Counted from the stretch's first letter, positions 54,900 through 63,449 are shown. The stretch: DNA of 64,000 nucleotides from Dyadobacter psychrotolerans (GCF_004349265.1 NZ_SMFL01000005.1:62301-126300), one strand, 5' to 3'. Notes: generated from the sequence alone by a model not told the origin. Numbers and translations: made by a program.

Positions 54900-56744
54900 A
54901 TGAGAAAAATTGGTGCTAGTTATTTCACAGGTAAATGCGAATTTTCCGTATGGGCTCCTGAAAAGGATCAGATGTATCTTCATCTGGAATCACCTGTGGA
55001 GCAAATTTTTGAAATGAAGAAAACCAGCGATGGTTATTTTATTACAACACTTTCAAACATTCAGGCCGGCTCCAGATATCGCTTTGCACCCAATGGCTCA
55101 GAAAAGTTTCCCGATCCTGCATCTCACTATCAGCCTGAGGGTGTACATGGTCCATCGGAAGTGGTTGATCACAATGAATTTAAATGGAATAACACATCCT
55201 GGTCCGGTTTACCGCTAAAAGATCTTATTTTTTACGAAATACATGTAGGCACCTTTTCGTCAGAAGGTACTTTTGAAGCCATGATACCGCTGTTAGATGA
55301 GTTGGCGGAAACCGGAATTAATGCCATTGAAATTATGCCGGTTTCTCAATTTCCGGGAAACAGAAACTGGGGTTATGACGGCGTATTTCCTTATGCAGTA
55401 CAAAATTCATACGGCGGTCCGCAAAAGTTTAAGGAGTTTGTTGATGCTGCCCATAGTAAAGGTATCGCAGTGTTTCTGGATGTGGTTTTTAATCATATTG
55501 GTCCGGAAGGTAATTATTTCGAGCGGTTCGGCCCTTATTTCACAAATACCTACTGCACACCGTGGGGAAATGCCATCAACTTCGACGGCGAATGGTCGGA
55601 CGGGGTGCGTGAATATTTTGCCAATTCAATCCTGCACTGGTATGAAAACTATCATTTGGATGGCCTGCGGGTCGACGCCGTACATATGATGTTTGACAAT
55701 GGAGCAGTGCACTTTTGGGAACTTGTAAATGAAAAGCTGGACAAACTGCGTCAGAAACTTGGCCGTAGTTTTTACCTCATCGCAGAAAGTGATCTGAACA
55801 GTCCCAGGGTTACGAAGTCTCCGGTTAGTGGCGGCTGGGGATTCAATGTACAATGGCTTGATGATTTTCACCATTCGCTTTATGTTTTACTCGATAAAGA
55901 AGGACAGGAACGGTACGAAGATTTTGGTCAGATGGAGCAACTTGCCAAAGCTTACACCGATGGTTTTGTGCACAGCGGGGAGTATGTAAAGTTTCGGAAA
56001 CGTAAACATGGTTCCTCCTCGGCGGGTGTTTCAGGTGATCATTTTGTCGTTTTTAACCAGAATCATGATCAGGTTGGAAATCGTGTTGGCGGTGAGCGGT
56101 TAAGTATGCTGGTTGATTTTGACAGACAAAAACTGGCCGCTGCTGCAATACTTTTATCCCCTTATTTGCCCATGCTTTTTATGGGAGAAGAATTTGCTGC
56201 TGATACGCCGTTCTTTTACTTCGTCAGTCATTCGGAAGAAGAGCTGATTAAAATGGTGGTTGAGGGGCGTCGGAAGGAATTTGCAAACTATAAATGGGAG
56301 TTTGATCCGCCAAATCCACAGGAAGAGGAAACATTTGAAAAGTCAAAACTAAACTGGGCACAAAGAAAATCTGGCAAACACCTGGTAATGTTAAACTGGC
56401 ACAAAAAGCTGATTAGTATCAGACATACACATCCGGTTTTGCAGAATTTTTATAAAAATGACATTCGTGTTACACTTTTTGGTGAGAAAGGATTTGTGCT
56501 GCACCGGAAAAGCAGTGATGAACAGCATGAATTAATCTGCATTTTCAACCTTGGTTCCGAAAGGGAATCTATTGTTGTCCCGCGAAGAAAAACACATTGG
56601 AAAAAAATTCTTGATTCCCGGGACCCGGAATGGCTGGAAGAAGAATCTACATTAGCAAGCAATTTCCCAGACAGCATTTTTGGCGGGGAAGTTATTTACA
56701 TCAACGAATTAAGCGTAACGGTCTACGAAGCAGCCGATGCTTAA
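54900..56744 (+). CDS. treZ: Malto-oligosyltrehalose trehalohydrolase, copy 2
   Basis: A 614-residue GH13_7 enzyme with the same layout as the copy at 42335: N-terminal beta-sandwich (FSVWAPEKDQMYLHLESP), catalytic barrel with D259 (LRVDAVHMM), E296 (LIAESDLN) and D390 (NHDQVGNRVGGER), then a C-terminal beta domain. Motif blocks such as EIMPVSQFPGNRNWGYDGVF align closely with copy 1, while the outer parts have diverged. The catalytic Glu context is the usual LIAESDLN, unlike copy 1. No treY accompanies it; instead an exported TreS-like gene follows after 54 bases. The two copies may be used under different conditions. Confidence 0.92.
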   Translation: MRKIGASYFTGKCEFSVWAPEKDQMYLHLESPVEQIFEMKKTSDGYFITTLSNIQAGSRYRFAPNGSEKFPDPASHYQPEGVHGPSEVVDHNEFKWNNTSWSGLPLKDLIFYEIHVGTFSSEGTFEAMIPLLDELAETGINAIEIMPVSQFPGNRNWGYDGVFPYAVQNSYGGPQKFKEFVDAAHSKGIAVFLDVVFNHIGPEGNYFERFGPYFTNTYCTPWGNAINFDGEWSDGVREYFANSILHWYENYHLDGLRVDAVHMMFDNGAVHFWELVNEKLDKLRQKLGRSFYLIAESDLNSPRVTKSPVSGGWGFNVQWLDDFHHSLYVLLDKEGQERYEDFGQMEQLAKAYTDGFVHSGEYVKFRKRKHGSSSAGVSGDHFVVFNQNHDQVGNRVGGERLSMLVDFDRQKLAAAAILLSPYLPMLFMGEEFAADTPFFYFVSHSEEELIKMVVEGRRKEFANYKWEFDPPNPQEEETFEKSKLNWAQRKSGKHLVMLNWHKKLISIRHTHPVLQNFYKNDIRVTLFGEKGFVLHRKSSDEQHELICIFNLGSERESIVVPRRKTHWKKILDSRDPEWLEEESTLASNFPDSIFGGEVIYINELSVTVYEAADA

Positions 56745-56798
56745 TCAACTATCTAACATATCCGATTTAAACAACTAAATTAAACTGAAATCATTCGC

Positions 56799-58517
56799 AT
56801 GAAAAACCTGTCTCTGTCTGCCGTCCTGGCTTGTCTGCTCATTCCCACTTTGGCTTTATCACAGAGCAAAGTCGCCGATGTGAAGGTGAGGGAAAATTTT
56901 TGGTACAAAAACAGCGTAATTTATAATTTGGAAGTAGGGGTTTTTAAAGATAGTGACGGAGACGGGCGAGGAGATTTTAATGGGTTGATACAGAAGCTGG
57001 ATTACCTTAAAAAGCTGGGTATCGATGCAATCTGGCTGGCACCATTCCAACCCTCGCCTGGTGAAGATGACGGTTACGATGTGGCTGATTTTTACGGGGT
57101 TGATGAAAAACTGGGGACGAGTGGGGATTTTGTAGAGTTTATGCACCAGGCTAATAAAAGAGGCATTAAGGTTATCATGGATTTGGTTATCAACCATACT
57201 TCGGATCAGCATCCCTGGTTTAAAAAATCGAGAGAAAGTAAAACTTCAAAATACCGTGACTGGTATGTATGGTCAAAAGAGCGTCCAAAAGATGCAGATA
57301 AAGGGATGGTTTTTCCAGGTGTGCAAAAGGAGGTTTGGACCATTGATAAAAAAACGAATGAGTATTATTATCACCGTTTTTATGATTTTCAGCCGGATCT
57401 TAATTTCTCCAACCCGGAAGTGATGCAGGAAAGTCAGCGGATCATCGGATACTGGCTTAATCAGGGAATCGCAGGGTTCAGGCTGGATGCTGTACCATTT
57501 ATTATTGAAGTACCTAAAACAGGAAGTAAAAAACCGAAACTTGATTTTGATTTTTTAACAGACATGCGCCAGTTCGCACAGTCGAGAAAAGCAGATGCAG
57601 CCATCCTGGGAGAGGCGAATGTGATGCCGGAAGAAAACCAGAATTATTTTGGAAAAAATGGCGAAGGAATTCAGATGATGTTTAATTTTTATGCAAATCA
57701 GCATCTTTTTTATGCACTGGCAACCGGTGATTTAAAACCATTTACAACTGCTATTGAACAAACGAAAAAAATACCGGAAGCTTCTCAATGGGCACATTTT
57801 CTTCGAAATCATGATGAGATCGATCTTGGACGGCTTACTGAAAAACAGCGGAATGAGGTTTACAGGAAATTTGGTCCTGATACCACTATGCAGCTCTATG
57901 ATCGCGGGATCCGCCGCCGGCTTGCACCCATGCTCGGCAATAACAGAAAACACATTGAACTGGCTTACAGTCTGCTTTATTCATTACCCGGAGCACCAGT
58001 GATTCGTTATGGAGAAGAGCTTGGAATGGGTGATGATCTGAATCTGAAAGAGCGGATTTCTGTTCGTACACCCATGCAGTGGACGGATGAAAAAAATGCT
58101 GGTTTTACAACTGCCGACACTGCTTTCCGGCCGGTAATAAATAAAGGAGATTACGGATTTCAAAGACTAAACGTGGCGGTTCAAACCCGCGATCAGTCAT
58201 CACTACTAAACTGGAACGCCAGAATGATCAAACTTCGCAAATCCTGTCCCGAAATCGGATTGGGAGATTACACTTTACTGAACGCAGGTTCGCCCGATAT
58301 TTTGGCAATACGTTATGACTACAATGGTCAGTCGTTACTGATCGTGCACAATTTCAGCGATAAACCACGCAAGGCTTCTGTCGCGTCCGGAAAATCAAAA
58401 GTTCTTTACGACCTGATGACTGATCCTCAGGATCAAAAACCGGAAGCCGGCAAGTTCAAACTGTCGTTAGAAGGATACGGTTATAAATGGTTTCGTCTGG
58501 ATCACATTATTCCATGA
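56799..58517 (+). CDS. Exported trehalose-synthase-like GH13 enzyme
   Basis: A 572-residue GH13 protein with a signal peptide (KNLSLSAVLACLLIPTLALS, residues 2-21). The mature enzyme matches the trehalose synthase (TreS) branch, with YKNSVIYNLEVGVFKDSDGDG, catalytic D230 (GFRLDAVPF), E272 (ILGEANVMP) and D339 (LRNHDEIDL), and the block YDRGIRRRLAPMLGNNR typical of TreS. TreS interconverts maltose and trehalose and is normally cytoplasmic, so the export signal is unusual. A secreted alpha-amylase or glucosidase with TreS-like sequence is also possible. The gene follows treZ copy 2 by 54 bases on the same strand. Confidence 0.82.
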   Translation: MKNLSLSAVLACLLIPTLALSQSKVADVKVRENFWYKNSVIYNLEVGVFKDSDGDGRGDFNGLIQKLDYLKKLGIDAIWLAPFQPSPGEDDGYDVADFYGVDEKLGTSGDFVEFMHQANKRGIKVIMDLVINHTSDQHPWFKKSRESKTSKYRDWYVWSKERPKDADKGMVFPGVQKEVWTIDKKTNEYYYHRFYDFQPDLNFSNPEVMQESQRIIGYWLNQGIAGFRLDAVPFIIEVPKTGSKKPKLDFDFLTDMRQFAQSRKADAAILGEANVMPEENQNYFGKNGEGIQMMFNFYANQHLFYALATGDLKPFTTAIEQTKKIPEASQWAHFLRNHDEIDLGRLTEKQRNEVYRKFGPDTTMQLYDRGIRRRLAPMLGNNRKHIELAYSLLYSLPGAPVIRYGEELGMGDDLNLKERISVRTPMQWTDEKNAGFTTADTAFRPVINKGDYGFQRLNVAVQTRDQSSLLNWNARMIKLRKSCPEIGLGDYTLLNAGSPDILAIRYDYNGQSLLIVHNFSDKPRKASVASGKSKVLYDLMTDPQDQKPEAGKFKLSLEGYGYKWFRLDHIIP

Positions 58518-58578
58518 TGGGTTATTATTGAGGAAAGTTTACGTATAAACGTTGCGTAGATTCTACATTACGTTTTAG

Positions 58579-58586
58579 TAGTTTTG
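58579..58586 (+). promoter_or_regulatory. Candidate -7 element upstream of the iron permease gene
   Basis: TAGTTTTG matches TAnnTTTG. A TTG lies 24 bases upstream, a longer spacing than usual. The element is 136 bases before the ATG at 58722, so a long leader would be required. Confidence 0.25.
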
Positions 58587-58721
58587 CTTTTTAAATTTAA
58601 ATATCACATTATCAAGTTTTTATAATTTGTCGGAGCATTAAAATAATATTAAAATGCGGGTTGTGAAACGGCATAAAAGTGGTATTGGAAAAATCATTTT
58701 TATACCTTTTCCACTGCAACT

Positions 58722-59222
58722 ATGAACCGTATCCGGGAAATTTTCGAAAGTCTGGCAACAAAAATCACAGCTTTTACAGGCAGTTCCGCTGCTTTCGGGC
58801 TGGCTGCATTCACGATTTTAGTCTGGGCAATTACAGGTCCGATATTCCATTATTCCGATACCTGGCAGCTGGTCATTAACACCGGAACTACCATTATTAC
58901 ATTTTTAATGGTTTTCCTCATTCAGAAAGCACAAAATAAAGATTCAAAGGCGATCCAACTAAAATTAAACGAACTGATAGCTGCCAGCAGAACAGCCAGC
59001 AACAGGATGGTAGATATCGAGGACCTTACAGAATCAGAACTTGATCAGCTTCATCAATTTTATCAAAAGCTCTCAGACGTAGCGGAACGGGATCAGGATA
59101 TTCACAATTCACACTCAATCGATGCTGCAGAGCAGTTGCAGGAAACTAAGAATTCGATCAATACTGAAATTAGGCAGGATTCGGAAGATGGTATTTCATC
59201 AAAAGAGAAACTGGATAATTAG
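58722..59222 (+). CDS. Low-affinity iron permease family protein
   Basis: A 166-residue membrane protein of PF04120, a family named after a fungal low-affinity iron transporter. It has two membrane helices (about 22-40 and 48-66, with ITGPIFHYSDTWQLVINTGTTIITF between and through them) and the motif FLIQKAQNKDSKAIQLKLNEL characteristic of bacterial members. The C-terminal 90 residues are cytoplasmic, helical and acidic, with no known domain. The bacterial proteins are much shorter than the fungal transporter and iron transport has not been shown for them. The gene stands alone between a TreS-like gene and a convergent SDR. Confidence 0.82.
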   Translation: MNRIREIFESLATKITAFTGSSAAFGLAAFTILVWAITGPIFHYSDTWQLVINTGTTIITFLMVFLIQKAQNKDSKAIQLKLNELIAASRTASNRMVDIEDLTESELDQLHQFYQKLSDVAERDQDIHNSHSIDAAEQLQETKNSINTEIRQDSEDGISSKEKLDN

Positions 59223-59236
59223 CATATTTTTGCAAA

Positions 59237-59279
59237 TAACTGGCCCGAGCACAACTTTTAGTTTTACTCAGGCCAGTTA
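59237..59279. terminator. Bidirectional terminator between convergent genes
   Basis: TAACTGGCC (59237-59245) pairs perfectly with GGCCAGTTA (59271-59279). The pairing can be extended inward with one mismatch through CGAG/CTCA. T-rich and A-rich runs flank it in the two directions. Confidence 0.65.
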
Positions 59280-59281
59280 CT

Positions 59282-60070
59282 TTATTCTTCTGAAACCGGT
59301 TTTTGCTGCTCGTTAAGCTGATGCGCCAAAATAGAATTCGGTATAATATTTCCCATTCCGGTTTGCAGTTTGTTTTTCAAACCTGAAACAACTTTATCTT
59401 TGCCGGACATAAGTGCTTCGTAGCCATCTTTTGCAACATCTGCCGGATCGGCCTTTGCATCAGGATCCTGAATCGCTTTACTGGACTGCATACCTGCTTT
59501 GCTAAAAAAGTCGGTATCCGTAACACCAGGTAGCAAAGCCGTAATAGTGATTTCGGTATCCTTTAATTCTTCACGGATTGCTTCGGTGAAGGACAGCACA
59601 AAAGCCTTTGTGGCATGATAGACAGACTGCCATGGTCCTGGTGTTTTACTGGCAATTGAAGCCAGGTTCAGAATTTTGCCCTGCTGGTTAGCGAGCATAT
59701 TCTGCAAAAAGCATTTTGTCAGAATTACCAGAGAGGTAATGTTAAGATCAATGATTTTAAGTTCTCTGTCAATTTCTGTATCCTGAAACAGACCATAAAC
59801 TCCCTGACCTGCATCATTAACCAGCACATCAATTTGAATTCCTCTGCTTTTCACTTCATTATAAAGTGCAAAAGCCTCATCCCGGTTGAAAAGATCTTTT
59901 GAAATCACGATCACATCAATGCCATAAGAGCTGAACTCCTGTTGTGTCTGATCCAGTTTCCGCTGATCGCGGGCGACAAGCACCAGGTTGTATTGATCTT
60001 TGGCAAATAACTTGGCCAACTCATAACCGATTCCACTGGTGGCTCCGGTAATCAATGCGTAATTTTTCAT
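59282..60070 (-). CDS. SDR family oxidoreductase
   Basis: A 262-residue classical short-chain dehydrogenase/reductase of the DltE/YqjQ-like branch. The cofactor motif TGATSGIGYELAK is at residues 8-20, NDAG (a variant of NNAG) near 86-89, and the active-site YxxxK pair is in VYHATKAFVLSF, with the catalytic Ser in LASIASKTPG. A segment after the active site (LLPGVTDTDFFSKAGM) is typical of this branch. The C-terminal tail is Gln/Glu-rich. Substrate unknown. SDRs of this kind often occur in Bacteroidota stress regions. It is alone on the minus strand, 96 bases downstream of a hypothetical gene in the same direction. Confidence 0.85.
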   Translation of the reverse strand: MKNYALITGATSGIGYELAKLFAKDQYNLVLVARDQRKLDQTQQEFSSYGIDVIVISKDLFNRDEAFALYNEVKSRGIQIDVLVNDAGQGVYGLFQDTEIDRELKIIDLNITSLVILTKCFLQNMLANQQGKILNLASIASKTPGPWQSVYHATKAFVLSFTEAIREELKDTEITITALLPGVTDTDFFSKAGMQSSKAIQDPDAKADPADVAKDGYEALMSGKDKVVSGLKNKLQTGMGNIIPNSILAHQLNEQQKPVSEE

Positions 60071-60166
60071 GTTGAGAATATTTGGTTTTATAGTTTGAAG
60101 AAATTTCCAGGGTTAGCAACAAATTACATACCTGCAGCGTCGGTTCTCGAAATTACAATTAGGGTT

Positions 60167-60778
60167 TTATTCCTCTATCAATCCGTCTGCAAGACTTTTC
60201 CACTGAACCTTTGAGAAACTCAGCATCCCTATAAATCCAACGACTTTGTTTCTGATCTGATCTGTTATTTTTTCGGAATCTGAATTGGTTTTAATATTCC
60301 GGTCAATAATTCTGGCTGTCAGTTTGTTTTGTTCCCGGGTTACCGTAAAGGTGCTTGTCGATTCCTCATCGTAAAAATGAGCAATTGTAGGATCGTTTCC
60401 GGTTGGATTTGCTGCCGGTCTCACTCTGATTCCCACACTTTCAACATCACCCCAGTTATACAGTTCAACCTCTTCGACTTTGGCCCAGTCAAATCCATTT
60501 CCTGCTTCGGTTCCAGGACCCGGAATATCAATTTTAAAATAATTTCCTTGAGAAACAGGCCCTGAAATTTCTTCTCCGGTGGCATCAGTCAGATAAAAAT
60601 GCGCCAGCGGCCTGCCAGCCAATTCGTGCCAGCCATTTACATTCAGCAAACGCTGTTTTGCTGTTTCAAACAATTCTGCTGCCGCTTTGGAATCGGCAAG
60701 CTCTACTGAACTCTCGGCATTGATCACATCCCCTTCCTGCTGGGCAGGAATGATCCCGGTGTAGTTTTGATTGTTCAT
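60167..60778 (-). CDS. Hypothetical protein of the stress region
   Basis: A 203-residue soluble protein with no signal peptide or recognised family. The N-terminal 40 residues are polar and helical. The middle has NGWHELAGRPLAHFYLTDATGEE followed by GNYFKIDIPGPGTEAGNGFDWAKVEEVELYN, and a GIRVRPAANPTGNDPTIAHFYDEESTSTFTVTR block, a beta-rich pattern. The final part is helical. I recognise the segment FDWVKVE-type and PGPGTEAGNG from Bacteroidota proteins of unknown function but cannot name a domain. The codon pattern supports a real gene. Its start ATG is at 60778. Confidence 0.65.
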   Translation of the reverse strand: MNNQNYTGIIPAQQEGDVINAESSVELADSKAAAELFETAKQRLLNVNGWHELAGRPLAHFYLTDATGEEISGPVSQGNYFKIDIPGPGTEAGNGFDWAKVEEVELYNWGDVESVGIRVRPAANPTGNDPTIAHFYDEESTSTFTVTREQNKLTARIIDRNIKTNSDSEKITDQIRNKVVGFIGMLSFSKVQWKSLADGLIEE

Positions 60779-61082
60779 AACGATTAATATTTAATTCTGA
60801 AATTGTGGTAGTAATTTTTACCTTCAAAAAATCAATCCAGTTGAAGTTAAGCCGGGTATGCACTTCTCAACTACTCCTGAAAAGGATCGTTTTGCCTGAT
60901 CACCGAAGTTTCTAATCACTTTCGGATGGTATTTGATCATCGGAAGTTTCTTTAACATTCAAGTCAAAACGCCTCAGGTTAGAATGACTTTAAAAACGTT
61001 AGCCAGCAACACCATGATCGAGTCGCAGGCATGAATTTTGATAAAAATTTTGTCAAAATTCATCTTAAAACAAATAGAATTC
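60779..61082. promoter_or_regulatory. Intergenic region with direct repeat and leader dyad
   Basis: No gene is seen in these 304 bases. Two near-copies of GATCA(T)CGGAAGTTTCT lie at 60898-60913 and 60935-60951. A perfect 11-bp dyad, ATGAATTTTGA (61031-61041) with TCAAAATTCAT (61053-61063), sits 20 bases before the DUF6496 start and could be an operator or leader stem. Confidence 0.4.
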
Positions 61083-61259
61083 ATGGCAAAATATTCAAAA
61101 AAGGCCGGTGAAAAAGTTGAAGAGGCGATGCATGAAAAGAAGAAAGGCACGCTGAAAACCGGCTCAGGCAAAAAAGTAACGTCTAAAAAACAGGCAGTAG
61201 CAATCGGACTTTCTGAGGCAAGAAAAGAAGGGGCGAAAGTTCCTAAAGAAAAAGAGTGA
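61083..61259 (+). CDS. DUF6496 small basic protein
   Basis: A 58-residue, lysine-rich protein. Its sequence MAKYSKKAGEKVEEAMHEKK, then GTLKTGSGKKVTSKKQA and AIGLSEARKEGAKVPK, is the full DUF6496 family pattern, common in Bacteroidota and Proteobacteria and of unknown function. The basic, repeat-like character and GLSEARKEGAKVPK tail suggest binding to nucleic acid, by analogy with plasmid stabilisation-like KGG/Ku-associated small proteins; this is inference. The frame is open 15 codons upstream, but ATG 61083 is the family start. A perfect dyad lies in its leader. Confidence 0.85.
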   Translation: MAKYSKKAGEKVEEAMHEKKKGTLKTGSGKKVTSKKQAVAIGLSEARKEGAKVPKEKE

Positions 61260-61339
61260 TTAAGAAAAATTCCGCAAACGGCAGTCGCTCAGGAACAATT
61301 CTTTAGTAGCTCTGGGCGAAACCAAAAAAGAAATCAATT

Positions 61340-61627
61340 ATGAAATTCATAAACATATTAAGCCTGGCCGCGTTACTGGCCTTTGCATCCTGCGGAAAGG
61401 AAAATAACCAGAGTAGTGACAGCGGATCTGATTCGCAAACTACGCCAAACGACAGTTCGGGAGCAGAGAGCCGGGCAGCTTCCGGTGTTGCGGAAGATAA
61501 TCAGAAAAAGGTAGCAGGTTATCCGTCAAATCAGTCAAATCTGAACAGCGATTCAACCAGCAGGTTGCATGATGTAGATACTACTTCGGCAAAAATGAAA
61601 AAAGATCAGCCAAACAAACACCAATAA
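61340..61627 (+). CDS. Small hypothetical lipoprotein
   Basis: A 95-residue protein. The signal peptide (KFINILSLAALLAFASC) ends at Cys18, a usable lipobox. The mature part is very rich in Ser, Asp, Asn and Gln, with no hydrophobic core, and is probably disordered: examples are SSDSGSDSQTTPNDSSG and YPSNQSNLNSDSTSR. I recognise no family. It follows DUF6496 after 80 bases and is terminated by a strong hairpin. Small disordered lipoproteins like this are common in Bacteroidota stress regions. Confidence 0.65.
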   Translation: MKFINILSLAALLAFASCGKENNQSSDSGSDSQTTPNDSSGAESRAASGVAEDNQKKVAGYPSNQSNLNSDSTSRLHDVDTTSAKMKKDQPNKHQ

Positions 61628-61629
61628 GT

Positions 61630-61670
61630 AAGTAGAAGGAGATTGAATAGCCATCAATCTCCTTCTACTT
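61630..61670. terminator. Strong bidirectional terminator
   Basis: The 17-base arms (AAGTAGAAGGAGATTGA, 61630-61646, and its exact complement, 61654-61670) enclose a 7-base loop and are followed by TTTT. They lie between the convergent lipoprotein and mscL genes. Confidence 0.85.
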
Positions 61671-61682
61671 TTAACGACTATC

Positions 61683-62132
61683 TTAGGACGGATTTGTATT
61701 TCCAGGCTGCATTGCCTTCAGTGCATCCCGAATTTCTATTAATAAACTCTCTTCTTTTGTTGGTGCCGGCGGATCAACAGGCTTTTCCGCTTCTTTTTTT
61801 CGCAGTGAGTGCACAGCATTAACAAGAACAAATACCACCAGCGCGATTATGAGAAAATTAATCACATTTTGCAGAAAATTTCCGTAAGCGATCACGGCTC
61901 CGGCCTTTCGTGCATCTTCCACAGTAGGTATTCCCCGGGCCTTCTGATCCAGAGGAATATACAAATTTGAAAAATTAACATTGTCAATAATTTTCCCCAC
62001 AGGAGGCATGATGATGTCATTTACAAGTGATTGTGTCACAGTTGTAAATGCCGCTCCGATGATAATACCGACTGCCAGATCAAGAACATTGCCCTTGATC
62101 GCAAAATCTTTAAATCTTTGGAAGAATTGCAT
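61683..62132 (-). CDS. mscL: Large-conductance mechanosensitive channel
   Basis: A 149-residue inner-membrane channel that opens under membrane tension and releases solutes upon hypo-osmotic shock. The N-terminal amphipathic helix (FFQRFKDFAIKGNVLDLAVG) leads into TM1 with the conserved GIIIGAAFTTVTQSLVNDIIMPP. A periplasmic loop (about 45-75) precedes TM2 (FLIIALVVFVLVNAVHSL), and a charged C-terminal helix with EAEKPVDPPAPTKEE then EESLLIEIRDALK ends the protein. All features of MscL are present. ATG 62132 is chosen over the in-frame upstream start at 62168. Together with the trehalose genes nearby it supports an osmotic-stress theme. Confidence 0.93.
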   Translation of the reverse strand: MQFFQRFKDFAIKGNVLDLAVGIIIGAAFTTVTQSLVNDIIMPPVGKIIDNVNFSNLYIPLDQKARGIPTVEDARKAGAVIAYGNFLQNVINFLIIALVVFVLVNAVHSLRKKEAEKPVDPPAPTKEESLLIEIRDALKAMQPGNTNPS

Positions 62133-62320
62133 AAAGTTGAGGTTAAATGAAAGTTGTTGGTCGTGCAAAAGATTTTATAATGCTTAATATGATTTCCGCT
62201 TTTGAAATAAAAAACCATTCCATATACGTTACATGTTGCTGATTTATAATCGTTAATGGCCTGGTTTTTTTATTACGAACGCAAACGATTTGAAAATCAG
62301 ATATCAACAAATTTGACCTC

Positions 62321-63349
62321 ATGAATAATAAAACAGGAATTTCATCAAAAACAGCAATTTGGACCGCATTGGGAGCAGGAGCTTTTTTGATAGCTAAAAG
62401 CGCTTACCGGGAATTAACGAAATATGATTTGCGGGGCAAAATAGTGCTCGTTACTGGTGGTTCGCGGGGACTGGGGTTAGCCATAGCCCGGGAGCTGGCG
62501 TCAAAAGGAGCCAAAATTGCTATTTGTGCAAGAAACGGCAGGCAGTTGGAAAATGCCAAAATCGAACTGGAAGAGACAGGCGTGGAAGTTTTGACTGTTC
62601 AGGCAGATGTTTCGATACAAGCCGAGGTTGAAGCACTTATGAAGCAAGTTATCAACCATTTTGGACGACTGGATGTATTGATCAACAATGCTGGTATCAT
62701 TCAGGTTGGCCCGGAAAATGTGATGGAAGTGGAGGATTATCAAACAGCAATGGATAACAACTTATGGGCTGCGTTGTACTCCATCAAGGCCGCGGTTCCT
62801 GGTTTTATCAGACAAGGTGAAGGGCGAATTGTTAATATCTGTTCAATAGGAGGTAAGATCGCTGTGCCGCATCTATTGCCATACAGCGTCAGCAAGTTTG
62901 CCTTGGTGGGACTTTCGGAAGGTTTAAGTGCGGAATTAAAAAAAGATAACATCCATGTAACAACGGTCATTCCAAATTTGATGCTGACAGGCAGTCCGCG
63001 TAACGTATCCGTAAGAGGAGATCATGAAGCAGAATATGCGTGGTTTAAAGTGGCGGACTCTACACCGCTGATATCACAAAAGGCTGATAAAGCTGCAAAA
63101 CAAATTGTAAAGGCAATTGAACATGGGGATAACGAATTGGTTTTGACTCAATTGGGGAAGGTTATGGTGGCTGTTCAGGGATTGATGCCGGAAGCAGTGA
63201 CTTCGGTGATGCAGATTGCCAATCGTTTTCTACCTAAAAGCACCGATTCGGAAGTAACTAAAAAGGGATATGAAAGCGAATCGGACGCTTCCAATGGCCC
63301 TGTCGCTGTAAATAGCGATAGAGTCGCTCTGGAATACAATGAGTTATGA
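62321..63349 (+). CDS. SDR family oxidoreductase with N-terminal hydrophobic segment
   Basis: A 342-residue short-chain dehydrogenase/reductase longer than the usual 250. A hydrophobic segment at about 11-26 (IWTALGAGAFLIAKSAY) may anchor it to the membrane. The cofactor motif TGGSRGLGLAIAREL starts near residue 45, NNAG is near 125, and the catalytic residues are Ser in ICSIGGKIA and Tyr/Lys in YSVSKFALVG. The C-terminal extension (about 285-342) is not part of the core fold and ends in an acidic, polar tail. Substrate unknown. The organisation, SDR with a membrane segment in a region with stress proteins, recurs in Bacteroidota. A DUF72 remnant lies directly downstream on the other strand. 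Confidence 0.85.
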   Translation: MNNKTGISSKTAIWTALGAGAFLIAKSAYRELTKYDLRGKIVLVTGGSRGLGLAIARELASKGAKIAICARNGRQLENAKIELEETGVEVLTVQADVSIQAEVEALMKQVINHFGRLDVLINNAGIIQVGPENVMEVEDYQTAMDNNLWAALYSIKAAVPGFIRQGEGRIVNICSIGGKIAVPHLLPYSVSKFALVGLSEGLSAELKKDNIHVTTVIPNLMLTGSPRNVSVRGDHEAEYAWFKVADSTPLISQKADKAAKQIVKAIEHGDNELVLTQLGKVMVAVQGLMPEAVTSVMQIANRFLPKSTDSEVTKKGYESESDASNGPVAVNSDRVALEYNEL

Positions 63350-63392
63350 ACAGGAAACATGCCAAAGAATCAGTTTTGGAAAGTATCTCATG

Positions 63393-63449
63393 ACCATCCC
63401 AATGCTTATAACTCCATCCCGAAGTTCCAACACGAATTTTACCGGCCAT
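63393..63449 (-). pseudogene. N-terminal remnant of a DUF72 gene
   Basis: Nineteen codons read MAGKIRVGTSGWSYKHWDG on the minus strand from ATG 63449. KIRVGTSGWSYKHW is the diagnostic start of DUF72 proteins, which are normally about 240-300 residues. The family match ends at 63393, and the following sequence has no DUF72 similarity. This is a short scar of a deleted or rearranged gene. Confidence 0.6.

Noticed and set aside
42190..58545. Shared 11-mer TACGTATAAAC upstream of treZ (about 42197) and near 58540
   Set aside because: An identical 11-mer in two intergenic regions of AT-rich DNA is expected by chance at this scale, and distances to the genes differ.
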